NCBI GenBank assembly: GCA_913041145.1
Contig: CAJWHE010000005.1
Coordinates: 1-64,000 of the forward strand
Direction: 5' to 3'
DNA length: 64,000 bases
Source of the DNA: an uncultured Paracoccaceae bacterium
GTDB taxonomy: Bacteria > Pseudomonadota > Alphaproteobacteria > Rhodobacterales > Rhodobacteraceae
Each line of letters opens with the position of its first letter. Position 1 is the stretch's first letter. A program made the position numbers and the translations under genes. Below, one piece after another: positions 36,457 through 45,759 of this stretch. The notes beneath the pieces are model-generated. The model saw only the letters and a list, made by a program, of their open reading frames with translations. It did no database searches and was not told the DNA's origin.

Positions 36457-37391
36457 AGTTTTGATAATCTCTCAACAAGTAAATCGAAAAAACGATCAGC
36501 ATCCAACCCACCTATAAACATTGCATTTGGCTCCCTATCTGTCACTTTCCACCAATCAGCGACCGTCATACCCCTAGTAAGCTCAGAGCTTGTTTCAATT
36601 TCGACATTCACATACCTTCCATCGAAAATATTTGGCTCTATCAGATACGCTATTACACAAGGATCATGCAGTGGAGCACCTTTGGAACCATATTTTTCTT
36701 TATCAAAGCGTTCGAAGAAATTTGTCCACTTTGCTACCGCATCCCCTACGGGTGAGTTAATTTCTTTAAAAGCTGTTATCCGTTCCTCGGAAATTAAAGC
36801 TTTATGGGTGACGTCTAAAGGTAGGACGGTTATTTTAATACCAGAATTAAATACTATTTTTGCCGCTTCAGGGTCTACAAAAATATTAAACTCAGCAGCA
36901 GGAGTTATGTTTCCAACTTCAAAGTACGCCCCACCCATTAGGATGATCTGTTTAACTCGCTTTGCAATATTTGGTTCCTTTAGAAGCGCCATTGCAACGT
37001 TTGTTAATGGTCCTAGTGCGCAAAGAGTTATACTGTCACTCGGATTATTTTTTATGGTATCTATTATAAAATCGACAGCATGAAGCTCCTGAATAGCCAT
37101 GCTTGGCTCAGGTAACGTGATACCATCTAAACCTGTTTTCCCATGGACATGCTCTGCTGTTACAAGAGGTCTTTTTAAAGGTTTAGAGCATCCTGAATAA
37201 ATAGGTATAGATGTTTTTTTTGCTAATTCACAGATTATTCTAGCATTTTTTACAGTTAAATCGAGTGGAACATTCCCTGCGACAGCAGTAATTCCTAATA
37301 CATTGATACAATCGGGAGATGCCAGTGCTAAGAGGATAGCAACGGCATCATCTTGCCCTGGATCAGTATCAATTATTATTTGTTCAGGCAT
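36453..37391 (-). CDS. Inosine/uridine-type nucleoside hydrolase
   Basis: A 312-residue ribonucleoside hydrolase that splits nucleosides into base and ribose. The calcium-binding motif DTDPGQDD is at 8-15; a further aspartate lies in the late PLHDPCVIAYLI segment. The sequence cannot tell whether it prefers purines or pyrimidines. It overlaps the CorC-type gene by one base upstream and selO by four downstream. Likely role: nucleoside scavenging. Confidence 0.94.
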   Translation of the reverse strand: MPEQIIIDTDPGQDDAVAILLALASPDCINVLGITAVAGNVPLDLTVKNARIICELAKKTSIPIYSGCSKPLKRPLVTAEHVHGKTGLDGITLPEPSMAIQELHAVDFIIDTIKNNPSDSITLCALGPLTNVAMALLKEPNIAKRVKQIILMGGAYFEVGNITPAAEFNIFVDPEAAKIVFNSGIKITVLPLDVTHKALISEERITAFKEINSPVGDAVAKWTNFFERFDKEKYGSKGAPLHDPCVIAYLIEPNIFDGRYVNVEIETSSELTRGMTVADWWKVTDREPNAMFIGGLDADRFFDLLVERLSKL

Positions 37392-38698
37392 TACAATCTA
37401 CCTATTTTTAATTTAGTCAATCGGTTTGACAGCTTTTGAATTACTTCAAATCTAAATCCAAGAAATGAAAAAACTTGTCCCTTTGATGGTATAGACTGTG
37501 CTTCGTGTATAAGTATTCCAGCCAGCGTATTGGCTTCTTCGTCTGGAAGACTCCATTCAGAAATACGGTTGAAATCGCGAATTGTCATCGATCCATCAAC
37601 TGTGTAACTCCCATCAGTATTCGGCTTAATAGTTTGCACTTCATCTATATCAAACTCGTCAGTGATTTCCCCTACGATTTCTTCTAAGATATCCTCAAGG
37701 GTAATCAGACCTTGAATTCCACCATATTCATCGACAACTAGCGCAAAATGAGTTCGTAACTTTAGAAACTGTCTCATCTGATCGTCAAGAGTTGTAGTTT
37801 CGGGAACGAAGTATGGTTCTCTCATTACATCAATTATATTAAAACCTTTTAATGACTTATTTTCAGTTTTTGAAGAATTGAAATATTTTTCCATTGTTCT
37901 TAATAAATCTTTGACATGTAAGACACCGATTATATTTTCAGGTTCATTTTTATAGACTGGAATTCTCGAGTGGGGGCTTTCTAAGCACTGACGAATTATT
38001 GTTTCGGGAAGTGCACTTCCATCTATCATTTTAATTTCGGAGCGATGTAACATTACTTCTTCAACATTTCTTTCATTTAAATCAAGTGCCCCAAGTAGTC
38101 GGTCGCGATGTTCTTTTTCAACAATCCCTTCACGTCGCCCCAATTCAAGCGTACCTGCTATTTCTTCGTGAACCGATAAGATTTGCGAGTCGGGATCTAT
38201 TTTCACACCGAATAGTTTCAACAACTGCCTTACAACCCAACGAAGGGCAGATACTAACGGGGAAGTCAAAAAAATGAAAAAATTTATTGGAGATGATACT
38301 CTGGCAGCTGCTTTTTCAGGGTTTGTGATTGCGTAAGTCTTAGGAAGAACTTCGGAGAATACTAAAACAAGAACAGTCATAACCACGGTTGCTAAGAGCA
38401 CTCCCGATTCTTTAAAAATATCAGTGAATAATTTTGTAGCAAGAGCCGCTGCCAATATATTAACTAGGTTATTACCTAGTAATATCGAGCCTATAAGTTT
38501 TTCGTTGTCTTCAGTGATTTTAAGCGCTCTAGTTGCTCCAGGCTCTCCTTTGTCAGCCCTTGATCTAAGCTTTGCCCTTGATGCCGCTGTTAGTGCCGTC
38601 TCTGATCCAGAAAAAAATGCTGATAAGAAGAGGAGCAATATTATACTGCTCCCAGTAATCAGGATATTTGAGTTAATCGAGGCTTCTAGTACGTTCAT
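37391..38698 (-). CDS. HlyC/CorC-family membrane protein (DUF21 + CBS)
   Basis: A 435-residue protein. An N-terminal DUF21 domain with three or four helices (about residues 10-190, starting with FLSAFFSGSETALTAASR) is followed by two CBS domains (about 205-340) and a C-terminal CorC_HlyC domain (to the end, FLGFRFEV). This is the CNNM/CorC group linked to magnesium or cobalt efflux. The ATG at 38698 is chosen; a GTG directly before it (38701) is also possible. It heads the operon with the nucleoside hydrolase and selO, a link with no obvious functional reason. Confidence 0.93.
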   Translation of the reverse strand: MNVLEASINSNILITGSSIILLLFLSAFFSGSETALTAASRAKLRSRADKGEPGATRALKITEDNEKLIGSILLGNNLVNILAAALATKLFTDIFKESGVLLATVVMTVLVLVFSEVLPKTYAITNPEKAAARVSSPINFFIFLTSPLVSALRWVVRQLLKLFGVKIDPDSQILSVHEEIAGTLELGRREGIVEKEHRDRLLGALDLNERNVEEVMLHRSEIKMIDGSALPETIIRQCLESPHSRIPVYKNEPENIIGVLHVKDLLRTMEKYFNSSKTENKSLKGFNIIDVMREPYFVPETTTLDDQMRQFLKLRTHFALVVDEYGGIQGLITLEDILEEIVGEITDEFDIDEVQTIKPNTDGSYTVDGSMTIRDFNRISEWSLPDEEANTLAGILIHEAQSIPSKGQVFSFLGFRFEVIQKLSNRLTKLKIGRL

Positions 38699-38861
38699 CA
38701 CTTTAAGTGTCCATTTTGATTGAGTTGCTAAAGTTTAATAATTAATTGAAGGAATTGATGACAATATTATAAAATTTCAAAGAAAACCAGACTCATGATT
38801 TATAGTAATATAAAATGTTACTTTAATGTTTAAAAACTACTTTATACCTATTACCTAATTA

Positions 38862-39800
38862 CTATATTTTTGATAGTGGATGATGATTAAACACTAGGCT
38901 CTTTAACCTTTCATCAAGTACATGAGTGTATATCTCTGTGGTTGATATATCAGTATGCCCTAGGAGTGTCTGTATAGTTCTCAGATCAGCACCATTACCA
39001 AGAAGGTGGGTGGCGAAGGCGTGACGTAGAGTATGGGGGCTTACTTTCTTAGGATCAATATTTGAGCTTAGGGCTATTTCCTTTACAAGTTTATAAAAAC
39101 GATGGCGAGTGAGGTGGCCGTTAACGCTACTTGAGAAAAATAAAAACTTTGAGGTTGAACCTTTTTGTTTTCTAATTAGAGCATCCATTCTATCTCTTAA
39201 TACGAGCCACTCAGCCATTAGAGTCCGAGAGATAGGAGTTAACGGGACCATTCTTTCTTTATTACCTTTTCCTTTTATCAAAATCATGTTGGGGTCTCCT
39301 CTAACTGCCGAGGCTGGAAGGCTTACTAATTCGGTAACACGCATTCCCGTCGCATAAAGTAAATGCATCATGCAGTGATTTCGTTTCCGGTCATTGGACG
39401 TGCGCCCAACAGTTGCAGAGACTTCTAAGAGTTTACTGACTTCAGCTGTAGTTAAAGTTTTGGGAAGCGATTTACCTTTTCTTGGACCAGAAATTTTTAT
39501 TGAAGGGTTTAATTTACACCAACCTTCATCGTAACAAAAGCTGTAGATTTTTTTAAGTGCTGATAGCCTTCTAGCTCGCGTGGAACTAGCCAACCCTACA
39601 TCAGAACAATAAATAATGTATGCCTTAATTTGGTTTTGGTCGACCTCAAGAAAGTTATAATTTTTCTTTGCTAACCAATTTGTGTAATGCTCTATGTCAT
39701 GCTTGTAGGCTAGGATCGTATTTTTAGCTGCATCAAATTCTGCAACTTGAGCATTCAAAAATTGTTCTATTAAATGCTTTAACCCCTTATTTTTATTCAT
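38862..39800 (-). CDS. xerD: Site-specific tyrosine recombinase (XerD-type)
   Basis: A 312-residue recombinase. Catalytic residues are visible: Arg154 (TGMRVTE), Lys178 (KGKGNKER), His256 and Arg259 (HTLRH), His282 (GHTD) and the nucleophile Tyr291 (EIYTHV). The N-terminal SAM-like domain is present (residues 6-95). With its chromosomal partner it resolves replicated chromosome dimers at dif. It overlaps the upstream hypothetical gene by ATGA and sits opposite aroK/aroB, the usual place of xerD in many alphaproteobacteria, so it is a housekeeping gene and not a mobile-element integrase. Confidence 0.93.
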   Translation of the reverse strand: MNKNKGLKHLIEQFLNAQVAEFDAAKNTILAYKHDIEHYTNWLAKKNYNFLEVDQNQIKAYIIYCSDVGLASSTRARRLSALKKIYSFCYDEGWCKLNPSIKISGPRKGKSLPKTLTTAEVSKLLEVSATVGRTSNDRKRNHCMMHLLYATGMRVTELVSLPASAVRGDPNMILIKGKGNKERMVPLTPISRTLMAEWLVLRDRMDALIRKQKGSTSKFLFFSSSVNGHLTRHRFYKLVKEIALSSNIDPKKVSPHTLRHAFATHLLGNGADLRTIQTLLGHTDISTTEIYTHVLDERLKSLVFNHHPLSKI

Positions 39801-41341
39801 TTAACTACCTTATTTGCGAGAAGGTAGACTGACGTCTCTCTGGCTAAATCATCAAAGCCAAGAAAATTAAGCAGCCCTATACTTTCTTTTAAATTTTTAG
39901 GATCTCTTAAGTTTGTTCCTTTAAGTAAAAGTATGGAGCGTAATAATGCATCTCCGTACTTTTCCTCTGCTACCATGTCTTTATAGGCTAAGGGCACTGA
40001 TTTTTCCTGTAGTGCTATTGAAAGGGCGCTTGTTACTTTAGAGTTAGGTTTTCGTTTTAGCGCGGTGCCAAAAATTAAGTTTTGATAAATTGGTGTTAAT
40101 TTTCTTTTATTTTTTAGTTTTCGCAGGCTAATTAAATCTGCTGACTTGAGAAGAAGATTTAACACGGTTTTAGAGTTTTGCTGATTGTTAGCTAGATTTA
40201 ACAACTCATTAGAGTAGTGACGAATAGCTACACTCTCTAACCCTGTTTTTTTTAATTCTCTAAATAACTGAGTAAACTCCTTGGAAGTGTTCGAAGTAGG
40301 CAGTGACTTAAGTTTTTTTTCTAAATTAACAGTTAACCGAGCTCTTTTTGATAAATCACCAGTCGCATCGACCGGTATTTCTAAGTAAGTTGAAATAAGT
40401 TTTTCAAATTTTACTGCACCAGTTTTAACCAGTACTTCCGTTGCAGATGTTTTTGCTTCCCAGTTGGATTCTTCAAGTAAGGTTGAATAATGATACATTT
40501 TAGGAAGCTTATTAAGTGATAATTTTCTCCCAATTTGTTTGTAAATTCTGTAATCTAATGGAGTTATATTACTTTCCAAATCTTCAAAGCTTGAAAGTAA
40601 ATTTATGTCTGGGTGTAAGAGGTTATAAAGTAAAACTTCATCTCTTAAAGGAATAATCTCCAGCGCTTCTAAAGCTGTTAGAGATAATTTTGCTTTTTTT
40701 ATGCTTTTTAAAGTTGTTAAACAAAAAATTTTCTCTTTATATTTTGAGAGCTGGTAGTGCTCGAGAGTTAAAGATTTGCAGGGCTCTTGTTCAGTGTATG
40801 AAAGTAAATTTACATCAAACCATCTGTCAAAAAAATAATTACTATTTCCTTTTTCAGTGTCTAATATGAACTTTGCTTTATCTACTGCACCAAAATTTAA
40901 GAGTTTTTCAACTTTAGCATTTAGTAACTGATGACTGTTTTCATCCTCGAAAGTTTCAATGTTCTTGATGGAAAGAATTTTATAGAAAAATGAAAGAAGT
41001 GGTAGGGGGATGTCACTATCAATTTGTGAAATCATCATATTTAAGTTTTCAAATGTAGATTTCTTTAAAAAAATTTTTGAAAGATCTAAGGGCTTCTTTT
41101 TTGTTTGGCTAATAGCTTTTGTGGAGGTGCTTGGATTTACAGGTTGAGTGGTGCTAAAGGCTGAATCAACATCAATAGATGGATTAATTAAATTAGGGAT
41201 TACTTCATCGCCAAGGTAAATATCAGTTAGCCAATCAATTGCAGATAGAGGTTGTTCTTTAAGTTTGGTTTCACTGAAGCCAATACCAATTATATTAAAC
41301 ATGGAAAGACTAAATAAACATATAAATAACTTAATTTGCAT
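39797..41341 (-). CDS. Exported hypothetical protein upstream of xerD
   Basis: A 514-residue protein not assigned to a known family. Residues 1-23 look like a signal peptide, followed by a low-complexity Ser/Thr/Pro/Lys stretch (about 65-90). The rest is rich in Leu and Lys with helical spacing that suggests alpha-solenoid repeats, such as degenerate TPR units, but I see no clear motif. It overlaps xerD by four bases and a tiny upstream ORF by eleven. Homologues next to xerD would be expected if this arrangement is conserved in the order. Confidence 0.75.
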   Translation of the reverse strand: MQIKLFICLFSLSMFNIIGIGFSETKLKEQPLSAIDWLTDIYLGDEVIPNLINPSIDVDSAFSTTQPVNPSTSTKAISQTKKKPLDLSKIFLKKSTFENLNMMISQIDSDIPLPLLSFFYKILSIKNIETFEDENSHQLLNAKVEKLLNFGAVDKAKFILDTEKGNSNYFFDRWFDVNLLSYTEQEPCKSLTLEHYQLSKYKEKIFCLTTLKSIKKAKLSLTALEALEIIPLRDEVLLYNLLHPDINLLSSFEDLESNITPLDYRIYKQIGRKLSLNKLPKMYHYSTLLEESNWEAKTSATEVLVKTGAVKFEKLISTYLEIPVDATGDLSKRARLTVNLEKKLKSLPTSNTSKEFTQLFRELKKTGLESVAIRHYSNELLNLANNQQNSKTVLNLLLKSADLISLRKLKNKRKLTPIYQNLIFGTALKRKPNSKVTSALSIALQEKSVPLAYKDMVAEEKYGDALLRSILLLKGTNLRDPKNLKESIGLLNFLGFDDLARETSVYLLANKVVK

Positions 41342-41465
41342 CCAAATTTATCAACTTGGTAATTTGTGTTTGTTCTGGAAGGAGCATTCCAAAGTATGCA
41401 TGAATTGAATTTGCTGCTACTGATATTACTAATATTATAAAAAGAAATTTTATTACTTTAAGCAT
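41331..41465 (-). CDS. Small single-helix protein upstream of the xerD operon
   Basis: A 44-residue ORF with an ATG at 41463-41465. Residues 4-20 form a membrane helix or signal anchor, followed by a short tail with AYFGMLLPEQTQITKLINLDAN. Its stop lies inside the start of the next gene (11-base overlap), suggesting coupling. It resembles short helix-plus-AYF-tail proteins I recall beside xerD in Rhodobacterales, but I could not verify this. No clear ribosome binding site. Confidence 0.55.
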   Translation of the reverse strand: MLKVIKFLFIILVISVAANSIHAYFGMLLPEQTQITKLINLDAN

Positions 41466-41589
41466 TGATAACTGGACCCATTTTTATATGATCTTACTAT
41501 AGGTTAAAAACTATTATACCAAGATTTTATTTAGTATACCACTATTTATAATTAAACTGTATTTTATTTCTTGGTTGGTTAGGGCGAAA

Positions 41590-42138
41590 ATGATTTTAAG
41601 AAAATCCATAGTTCTCGTTGGTATGATGGGTTCTGGAAAGACAGCGGTAGGAAATGCCCTTAGTAAAATACTAGCCATAGAGCACGTAGACTCTGACGAA
41701 GAAATTGTTAAGGCTGCAAATAGGTCTATTGCAGAAATTTTTGAAAGAGATGGAGAAACTTTTTTTCGCGAGAGAGAGTCAGAAATTTTAAATAGAATTT
41801 TAGATGGAAAGCCAAAAATTATTTCTATCGGTGGAGGTGCTTTTTCGTCACCTCTTAATCGGAAATTAATTTCTCATAAAGGAGTTTCCATTTGGTTGAA
41901 TGCTAATCTTAATCTCCTTTGGAGTAGAATAAAAAATAATAAAACCAGGCCTTTATTAAACGTAACTAACCCTTTTGAAGTTTTAAAAAAATTAAATAGC
42001 GACAGGAGCACCATTTATGGTACGGCTACTATTTGTGTGGAGATTCGTGAGGAATACACTATAGCTATGACCAGTAATGCTATTATTGAAAAACTGTTAA
42101 ATAATTCTTACCTCGAGAGGGATACGAATGATTTCTAG
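41590..42138 (+). CDS. aroK: Shikimate kinase
   Basis: A 182-residue enzyme phosphorylating shikimate for aromatic amino acid synthesis. Walker A is GMMGSGKT near the N terminus; the substrate residues lie in DSDEEIVKAA and ISIGGGAF; the lid arginine lies in NKTRPLL. The ATG at 41590 is preferred over TTG at 41575 because AGGG lies five bases upstream. It overlaps aroB by 11 bases. Confidence 0.95.
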   Translation: MILRKSIVLVGMMGSGKTAVGNALSKILAIEHVDSDEEIVKAANRSIAEIFERDGETFFRERESEILNRILDGKPKIISIGGGAFSSPLNRKLISHKGVSIWLNANLNLLWSRIKNNKTRPLLNVTNPFEVLKKLNSDRSTIYGTATICVEIREEYTIAMTSNAIIEKLLNNSYLERDTNDF

Positions 42139-43240
42139 CGTAAACGTTGATCTGAAAGACAATTCCTACTCCATAAAAATAGGTAGTGGTTTTATAAAAC
42201 AATTACCCATTTTTTTAAGTTCAGTTCTAAAACGAAAAAAAATTGCAATTGTAACTGATACTAATGTTGAGAAACTATATCTTGGTAGTGTTACCTCTGC
42301 TTTAGTTGAAGGTGGGTATGATGTAATATCATTAAGTCTTAAGCCTGGAGAAATTTCTAAAGATTGGTTGAATTTAAAAATAGTTATTGATTGGATTCTT
42401 GCAAACAAACTGGAACGGGATGATTTTGTTTTAGCTTTAGGTGGAGGAGTAATTGGTGATTTAGTTGGGTTTGCGGCCTCTATAGTACGGCGAGGTATAA
42501 GATGTATTCAGATGCCAACAACTCTACTTGCGCAGGTAGATAGTTCTGTCGGTGGAAAAACAGGAATAAATTCTAAGTTTGGTAAAAATTTAATAGGTAG
42601 TTTTTATCATCCTAAACTTGTTTTGATTGATGTTGATTTATTGAGTACACAAACACATCGAGAGCTTATGTCTGGTTTTGGTGAAGTGGTTAAATACGGT
42701 CTTCTGGGTAACTATAGTTTTTTTGAGTGGCTTGAAGTTAATGGAAAGAAAGTAATAAATGGTGATAGGGCTTCTCTGGTTGAAGTTATTTCTACATGTT
42801 GTCAAATGAAAGCTGATATCGTTGCGCGTGATGAGAAAGAGCACGGTGATCGAGCCTTGCTAAACCTAGGGCACACTTTTGGACATAGCCTTGAAACGGC
42901 TACCGAGTATTCTGACCGACTTTTGCATGGAGAGGGTGTTTCTATTGGGTGTTGTCTTGCATTTGATCTATCTTATAAGCTCGGTATTTGTTCTCAAGAG
43001 GAGCCAGGACGTGTTAGATCTTTTATGAAATCTCTTAATATGATGACTGATATATGGCAAATATCAGGTGAAACTCCAATTAGTGATGATTTAATGGATT
43101 TAATGAAACAAGATAAGAAAGTACGAGATGGAAGGTTACGGTTTATCATTCCTAATAATATTGGCAGCACGTTTGTAGCTGACGGGATTGATATAGACCT
43201 CGTGCGTGAGGTTATAAATAGTTCAAGCGAGAAGCCTTAG
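42128..43240 (+). CDS. aroB: 3-dehydroquinate synthase
   Basis: A 370-residue NAD- and zinc-dependent enzyme making 3-dehydroquinate from DAHP. Family motifs: LALGGGVIGDLVGFAAS, MPTTLLAQVDSSVGGKTG, and zinc ligands in LNLGHTFGHSLE and LLHGEGVSIG. The upstream aroK coding sequence carries an AGAGGGA ribosome site just before the ATG, so the two are coupled. Converges with ssb. Confidence 0.96.
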   Translation: MISSVNVDLKDNSYSIKIGSGFIKQLPIFLSSVLKRKKIAIVTDTNVEKLYLGSVTSALVEGGYDVISLSLKPGEISKDWLNLKIVIDWILANKLERDDFVLALGGGVIGDLVGFAASIVRRGIRCIQMPTTLLAQVDSSVGGKTGINSKFGKNLIGSFYHPKLVLIDVDLLSTQTHRELMSGFGEVVKYGLLGNYSFFEWLEVNGKKVINGDRASLVEVISTCCQMKADIVARDEKEHGDRALLNLGHTFGHSLETATEYSDRLLHGEGVSIGCCLAFDLSYKLGICSQEEPGRVRSFMKSLNMMTDIWQISGETPISDDLMDLMKQDKKVRDGRLRFIIPNNIGSTFVADGIDIDLVREVINSSSEKP

Positions 43241-43254
43241 CAAATAGTATGATT

Positions 43255-43716
43255 TTAAAAAGGTATCTCGTCATCTATATCATTGGTATTTGTAGACAGA
43301 GAATTTTCGTTTGAATTTGGTGTAAAATTATCCGGAGATTTATTAAATTCTTCATTGGAGTTATTTCTGCCATCAAGCATAGTTAGGGTACCTCCAAAGC
43401 CTTGAAGTACAACTTCAGTTGAATATCTGTCTGCCCCAGATTGATCTTGCCACTTTCTAGTTTGCAAACTGCCTTCTACAAAAACTTTTGAACCTTTCTT
43501 GAGATATTGTTCGCAAACTTTAACAAGACCCTCTGAGAAAACGGATACTGAGTGCCATTCAGTTTTTTCGCGTCTTTCTCCAGTATTTTTATCGCGCCAA
43601 TTATCAGATGTAGCGATTCTTAAGTTACATACCTTATTACCATTTTGAAAAGTTCTAACTTCTGGATCTGCGCCTAAATTTCCAATGATCATTACTTTAT
43701 TAAGTGAGCCAGCCAT
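43255..43716 (-). CDS. ssb: Single-stranded DNA-binding protein
   Basis: A 153-residue OB-fold protein. It begins [21 protein letters not shown], carries the central WHSVSVF motif, a flexible Asn/Ser-rich linker, and ends in the acidic tip DDEIPF that binds repair and replication partners. AGGAGAAT precedes the ATG. Functions at replication forks as a tetramer. Confidence 0.97.
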   Translation of the reverse strand: MAGSLNKVMIIGNLGADPEVRTFQNGNKVCNLRIATSDNWRDKNTGERREKTEWHSVSVFSEGLVKVCEQYLKKGSKVFVEGSLQTRKWQDQSGADRYSTEVVLQGFGGTLTMLDGRNNSNEEFNKSPDNFTPNSNENSLSTNTNDIDDEIPF

Positions 43717-43869
43717 TTTTATTCTCCTTTAAGGGTATTCAGATATTTATGTTTATATAATATTTTATATTTTAAGTAATACAAGATCTTCTCTTAATCC
43801 AGTCCTTACATATGTTAATTTAAAACTATTTCCCTCTGTAGTAAGCGTTTTCTACTACTTAATTGTTTT

Positions 43870-44676
43870 CTATTTATTAAACCAGTTAGGCGGCCTTTTC
43901 TCTAGGAAAGCATTGATACCTTCTTGCGTATCTAAAAGGCCCATATTTTCAGCCATAACTTCACCTGTATATTTGTATGCTTCTACTAAAGGCATTTCCA
44001 TCTGTTTGTAAAAAGCTTTCTTACCAATTTTAACTGCTGCACTAAGTTTTTGGCTTACGGTTTTAGCAAGATTCATTGTTTCAACAGATAGCTCAACTTC
44101 TCTTGAAATACGGTTTATTAAGCCCAATTCTTTGGCACGTAGAGCACCAATGAATTCACCTGTTGTTAACATTTCAAAAGCATGTTTTTTTGAAATATTC
44201 CTTGTTAATGCTACCATTGGGGTTGAACAAAAAAGGCCAATGTTGACTCCATTAACTCCGAATTGAGCTTCTTCTGAGGCAACAGCCATGTCACAAGTTG
44301 CTACAAGTTGACATCCAGCTGCTGTAGCTAATCCGTTTACTTGAGCAATTACTGGTTGAGGCATCATTTGAATTGTTTGCATCATTTTAGAGCAACGATT
44401 AAATAGGTCTACCATAGCGACCTTTCCTCCGTCAGCGTCTGATTTTGATGCCATCATTTCTTTAAGGTCATGACCTGCACAAAAAGCTTTACCATTTCCA
44501 CGTATTATTACCGTTTTGATTTCTTTTTTTAAAGATATCTCATCAAAACAGTTCTGAAGTTCTAAAAGCATCGAGTTACTTAGCGCATTAAGTTTGGCAG
44601 GGTTGTTCATTGTAATTATCTCAATGTTATCCTGACATTCCCGCAAAAGAATTGAGTCTGATGGTGTCCCTTTCAT
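43870..44676 (-). CDS. Enoyl-CoA hydratase/isomerase-family protein
   Basis: A 268-residue crotonase-fold protein with the oxyanion-hole segment FCAGHDLKEMM and the GLATAAGCQLVATCD helix. The catalytic glutamates of typical hydratases (in the E..GL and P.E motifs) are not clearly both present, so it may be a hydratase, isomerase or related enzyme. Length fits a simple enoyl-CoA hydratase. It is transcribed away from the thioesterase gene. It might provide the hydration step of branched-chain amino acid breakdown, but that is only a guess. Confidence 0.88.
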   Translation of the reverse strand: MKGTPSDSILLRECQDNIEIITMNNPAKLNALSNSMLLELQNCFDEISLKKEIKTVIIRGNGKAFCAGHDLKEMMASKSDADGGKVAMVDLFNRCSKMMQTIQMMPQPVIAQVNGLATAAGCQLVATCDMAVASEEAQFGVNGVNIGLFCSTPMVALTRNISKKHAFEMLTTGEFIGALRAKELGLINRISREVELSVETMNLAKTVSQKLSAAVKIGKKAFYKQMEMPLVEAYKYTGEVMAENMGLLDTQEGINAFLEKRPPNWFNK

Positions 44677-44729
44677 TTTTAATTTCCTCCTGATAAGTAG
44701 GGTAAACTTAATTTTGGTTGGAGGGAAGT

Positions 44730-45152
44730 GTGGATTTAAAAATGACTATTCCAGACCTTAATGAATTTATTAAGGTTGAATTCCCACAAATAACTGATGA
44801 ATTTGTAATACGAGAAATCTCTAAAGATAGCGCCGTTTTAGGATTTATGACAAACCAAAAACACTTAAGGCCTGGAGATACAGTTTCAGGGCCTACGATG
44901 TTTGCACTGTGTGACGTTACTTCCTACATCTGTCTGCTAGCTATATTAGGCCCAGTGGCTCAATCAGTTACAACTAATTGCTCTATTGATTTTATGAGGA
45001 GGCCAGAAGCGGGACTATTAGTTTGTAGAGCCAACGTTTTAAAATTAGGTAAGCGGCTTGCCGTTTTTGATGGACGTATCTATTCTGGAGCAGTTGAAGA
45101 GAAGCCGGTTGCTCGTTTTTCAGTTACTTACGCCATCCAAGTAAATAGCTAA
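44730..45152 (+). CDS. PaaI-type hotdog-fold thioesterase
   Basis: A 140-residue hotdog-fold protein. The segment HLRPGDTVSGPTMFALCDVTSYI matches the PaaI helix with its catalytic Asp, and TTNCSIDFMRRPEAG the central strand. It would hydrolyse acyl-CoA thioesters. The start GTG at 44730 is preferred: GGAGGG lies just upstream; the TTG at 44718 overlaps that site and the ATG at 44742 is too far. Confidence 0.88.
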   Translation: MDLKMTIPDLNEFIKVEFPQITDEFVIREISKDSAVLGFMTNQKHLRPGDTVSGPTMFALCDVTSYICLLAILGPVAQSVTTNCSIDFMRRPEAGLLVCRANVLKLGKRLAVFDGRIYSGAVEEKPVARFSVTYAIQVNS

Positions 45153-45177
45153 TATAGGTATTATAATACCTATATTA
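45150..45177. repeat. Perfect 28-base palindrome between thioesterase and rplM
   Basis: Bases 45150-45177 are identical to their reverse complement. They could form a 12-base-pair stem with a TATA loop. The palindrome begins at the thioesterase stop codon and no T-run follows, so it may act as an RNA-end hairpin or a dimeric repressor site before the ribosomal protein operon. Confidence 0.6.
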
Positions 45178-45295
45178 TAAATCATTGATAAACATAGATA
45201 ATATGTAATTTTTGTACTTGACTGCGTCTCAAAAAAATAGCAAACAGCTCATAATTATACAATTAAAAATATTAATTTTATTTCGAGGTACAATT

Positions 45296-45757
45296 ATGAA
45301 GACCTTTACCGCTAAACCTGCGGATATTAATAAGACTTGGATATTAATTGATGCGGAAGGAATTGTTTTGGGACGTTTAGCTTCATTTGTAGCAACACGT
45401 CTACGTGGAAAGCATAAGACTACGTTCACACCTCACATGGACATGGGTGACAATGTTATTATCATAAACGCTGAAAAAATTCAGTTGACTGGAAACAAAA
45501 GAGAAAAACCAAATTACTGGCATACTGGTCACCCTGGTGGAATAAAGTCCCGTACTAATCAAGATATTCTTGATGGTAAGTTTCCTGAAAGGGTTCTTAC
45601 GCAGGCTGTGAAAAGAATGCTCCCTGGTGGACCATTGTCTCGACAACAGATGACTAATCTTCGTGTTTATGCAGGATCTGAACATCCACATGATGCACAA
45701 GCGCCTGAAATTTTAGATGTTGCTTCTAGAAACAAAAAAAACACGCGGAGTGAATAA
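45296..45757 (+). CDS. rplM: 50S ribosomal protein L13
   Basis: A 153-residue ribosomal protein. It starts [20 protein letters not shown] and contains the signature [16 protein letters not shown]-like block ([18 protein letters not shown]) and [17 protein letters not shown]. The ATG at 45296 follows GAGG; an upstream in-frame TTG at 45212 is not supported. It is the first gene of the usual rplM-rpsI pair. Confidence 0.97.
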   Translation: MKTFTAKPADINKTWILIDAEGIVLGRLASFVATRLRGKHKTTFTPHMDMGDNVIIINAEKIQLTGNKREKPNYWHTGHPGGIKSRTNQDILDGKFPERVLTQAVKRMLPGGPLSRQQMTNLRVYAGSEHPHDAQAPEILDVASRNKKNTRSE

Positions 45758-45759
45758 TA

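Noticed and set aside
38862-39800. Tyrosine recombinase as a sign of a mobile element or integron
   Set aside because: The gene is in the standard xerD position opposite aroK/aroB, and no attachment site, transposase or cargo pattern is seen.
45212-45295. Upstream TTG extension of ribosomal protein L13
   Set aside because: L13 proteins begin at the downstream ATG, which has GAGG before it.
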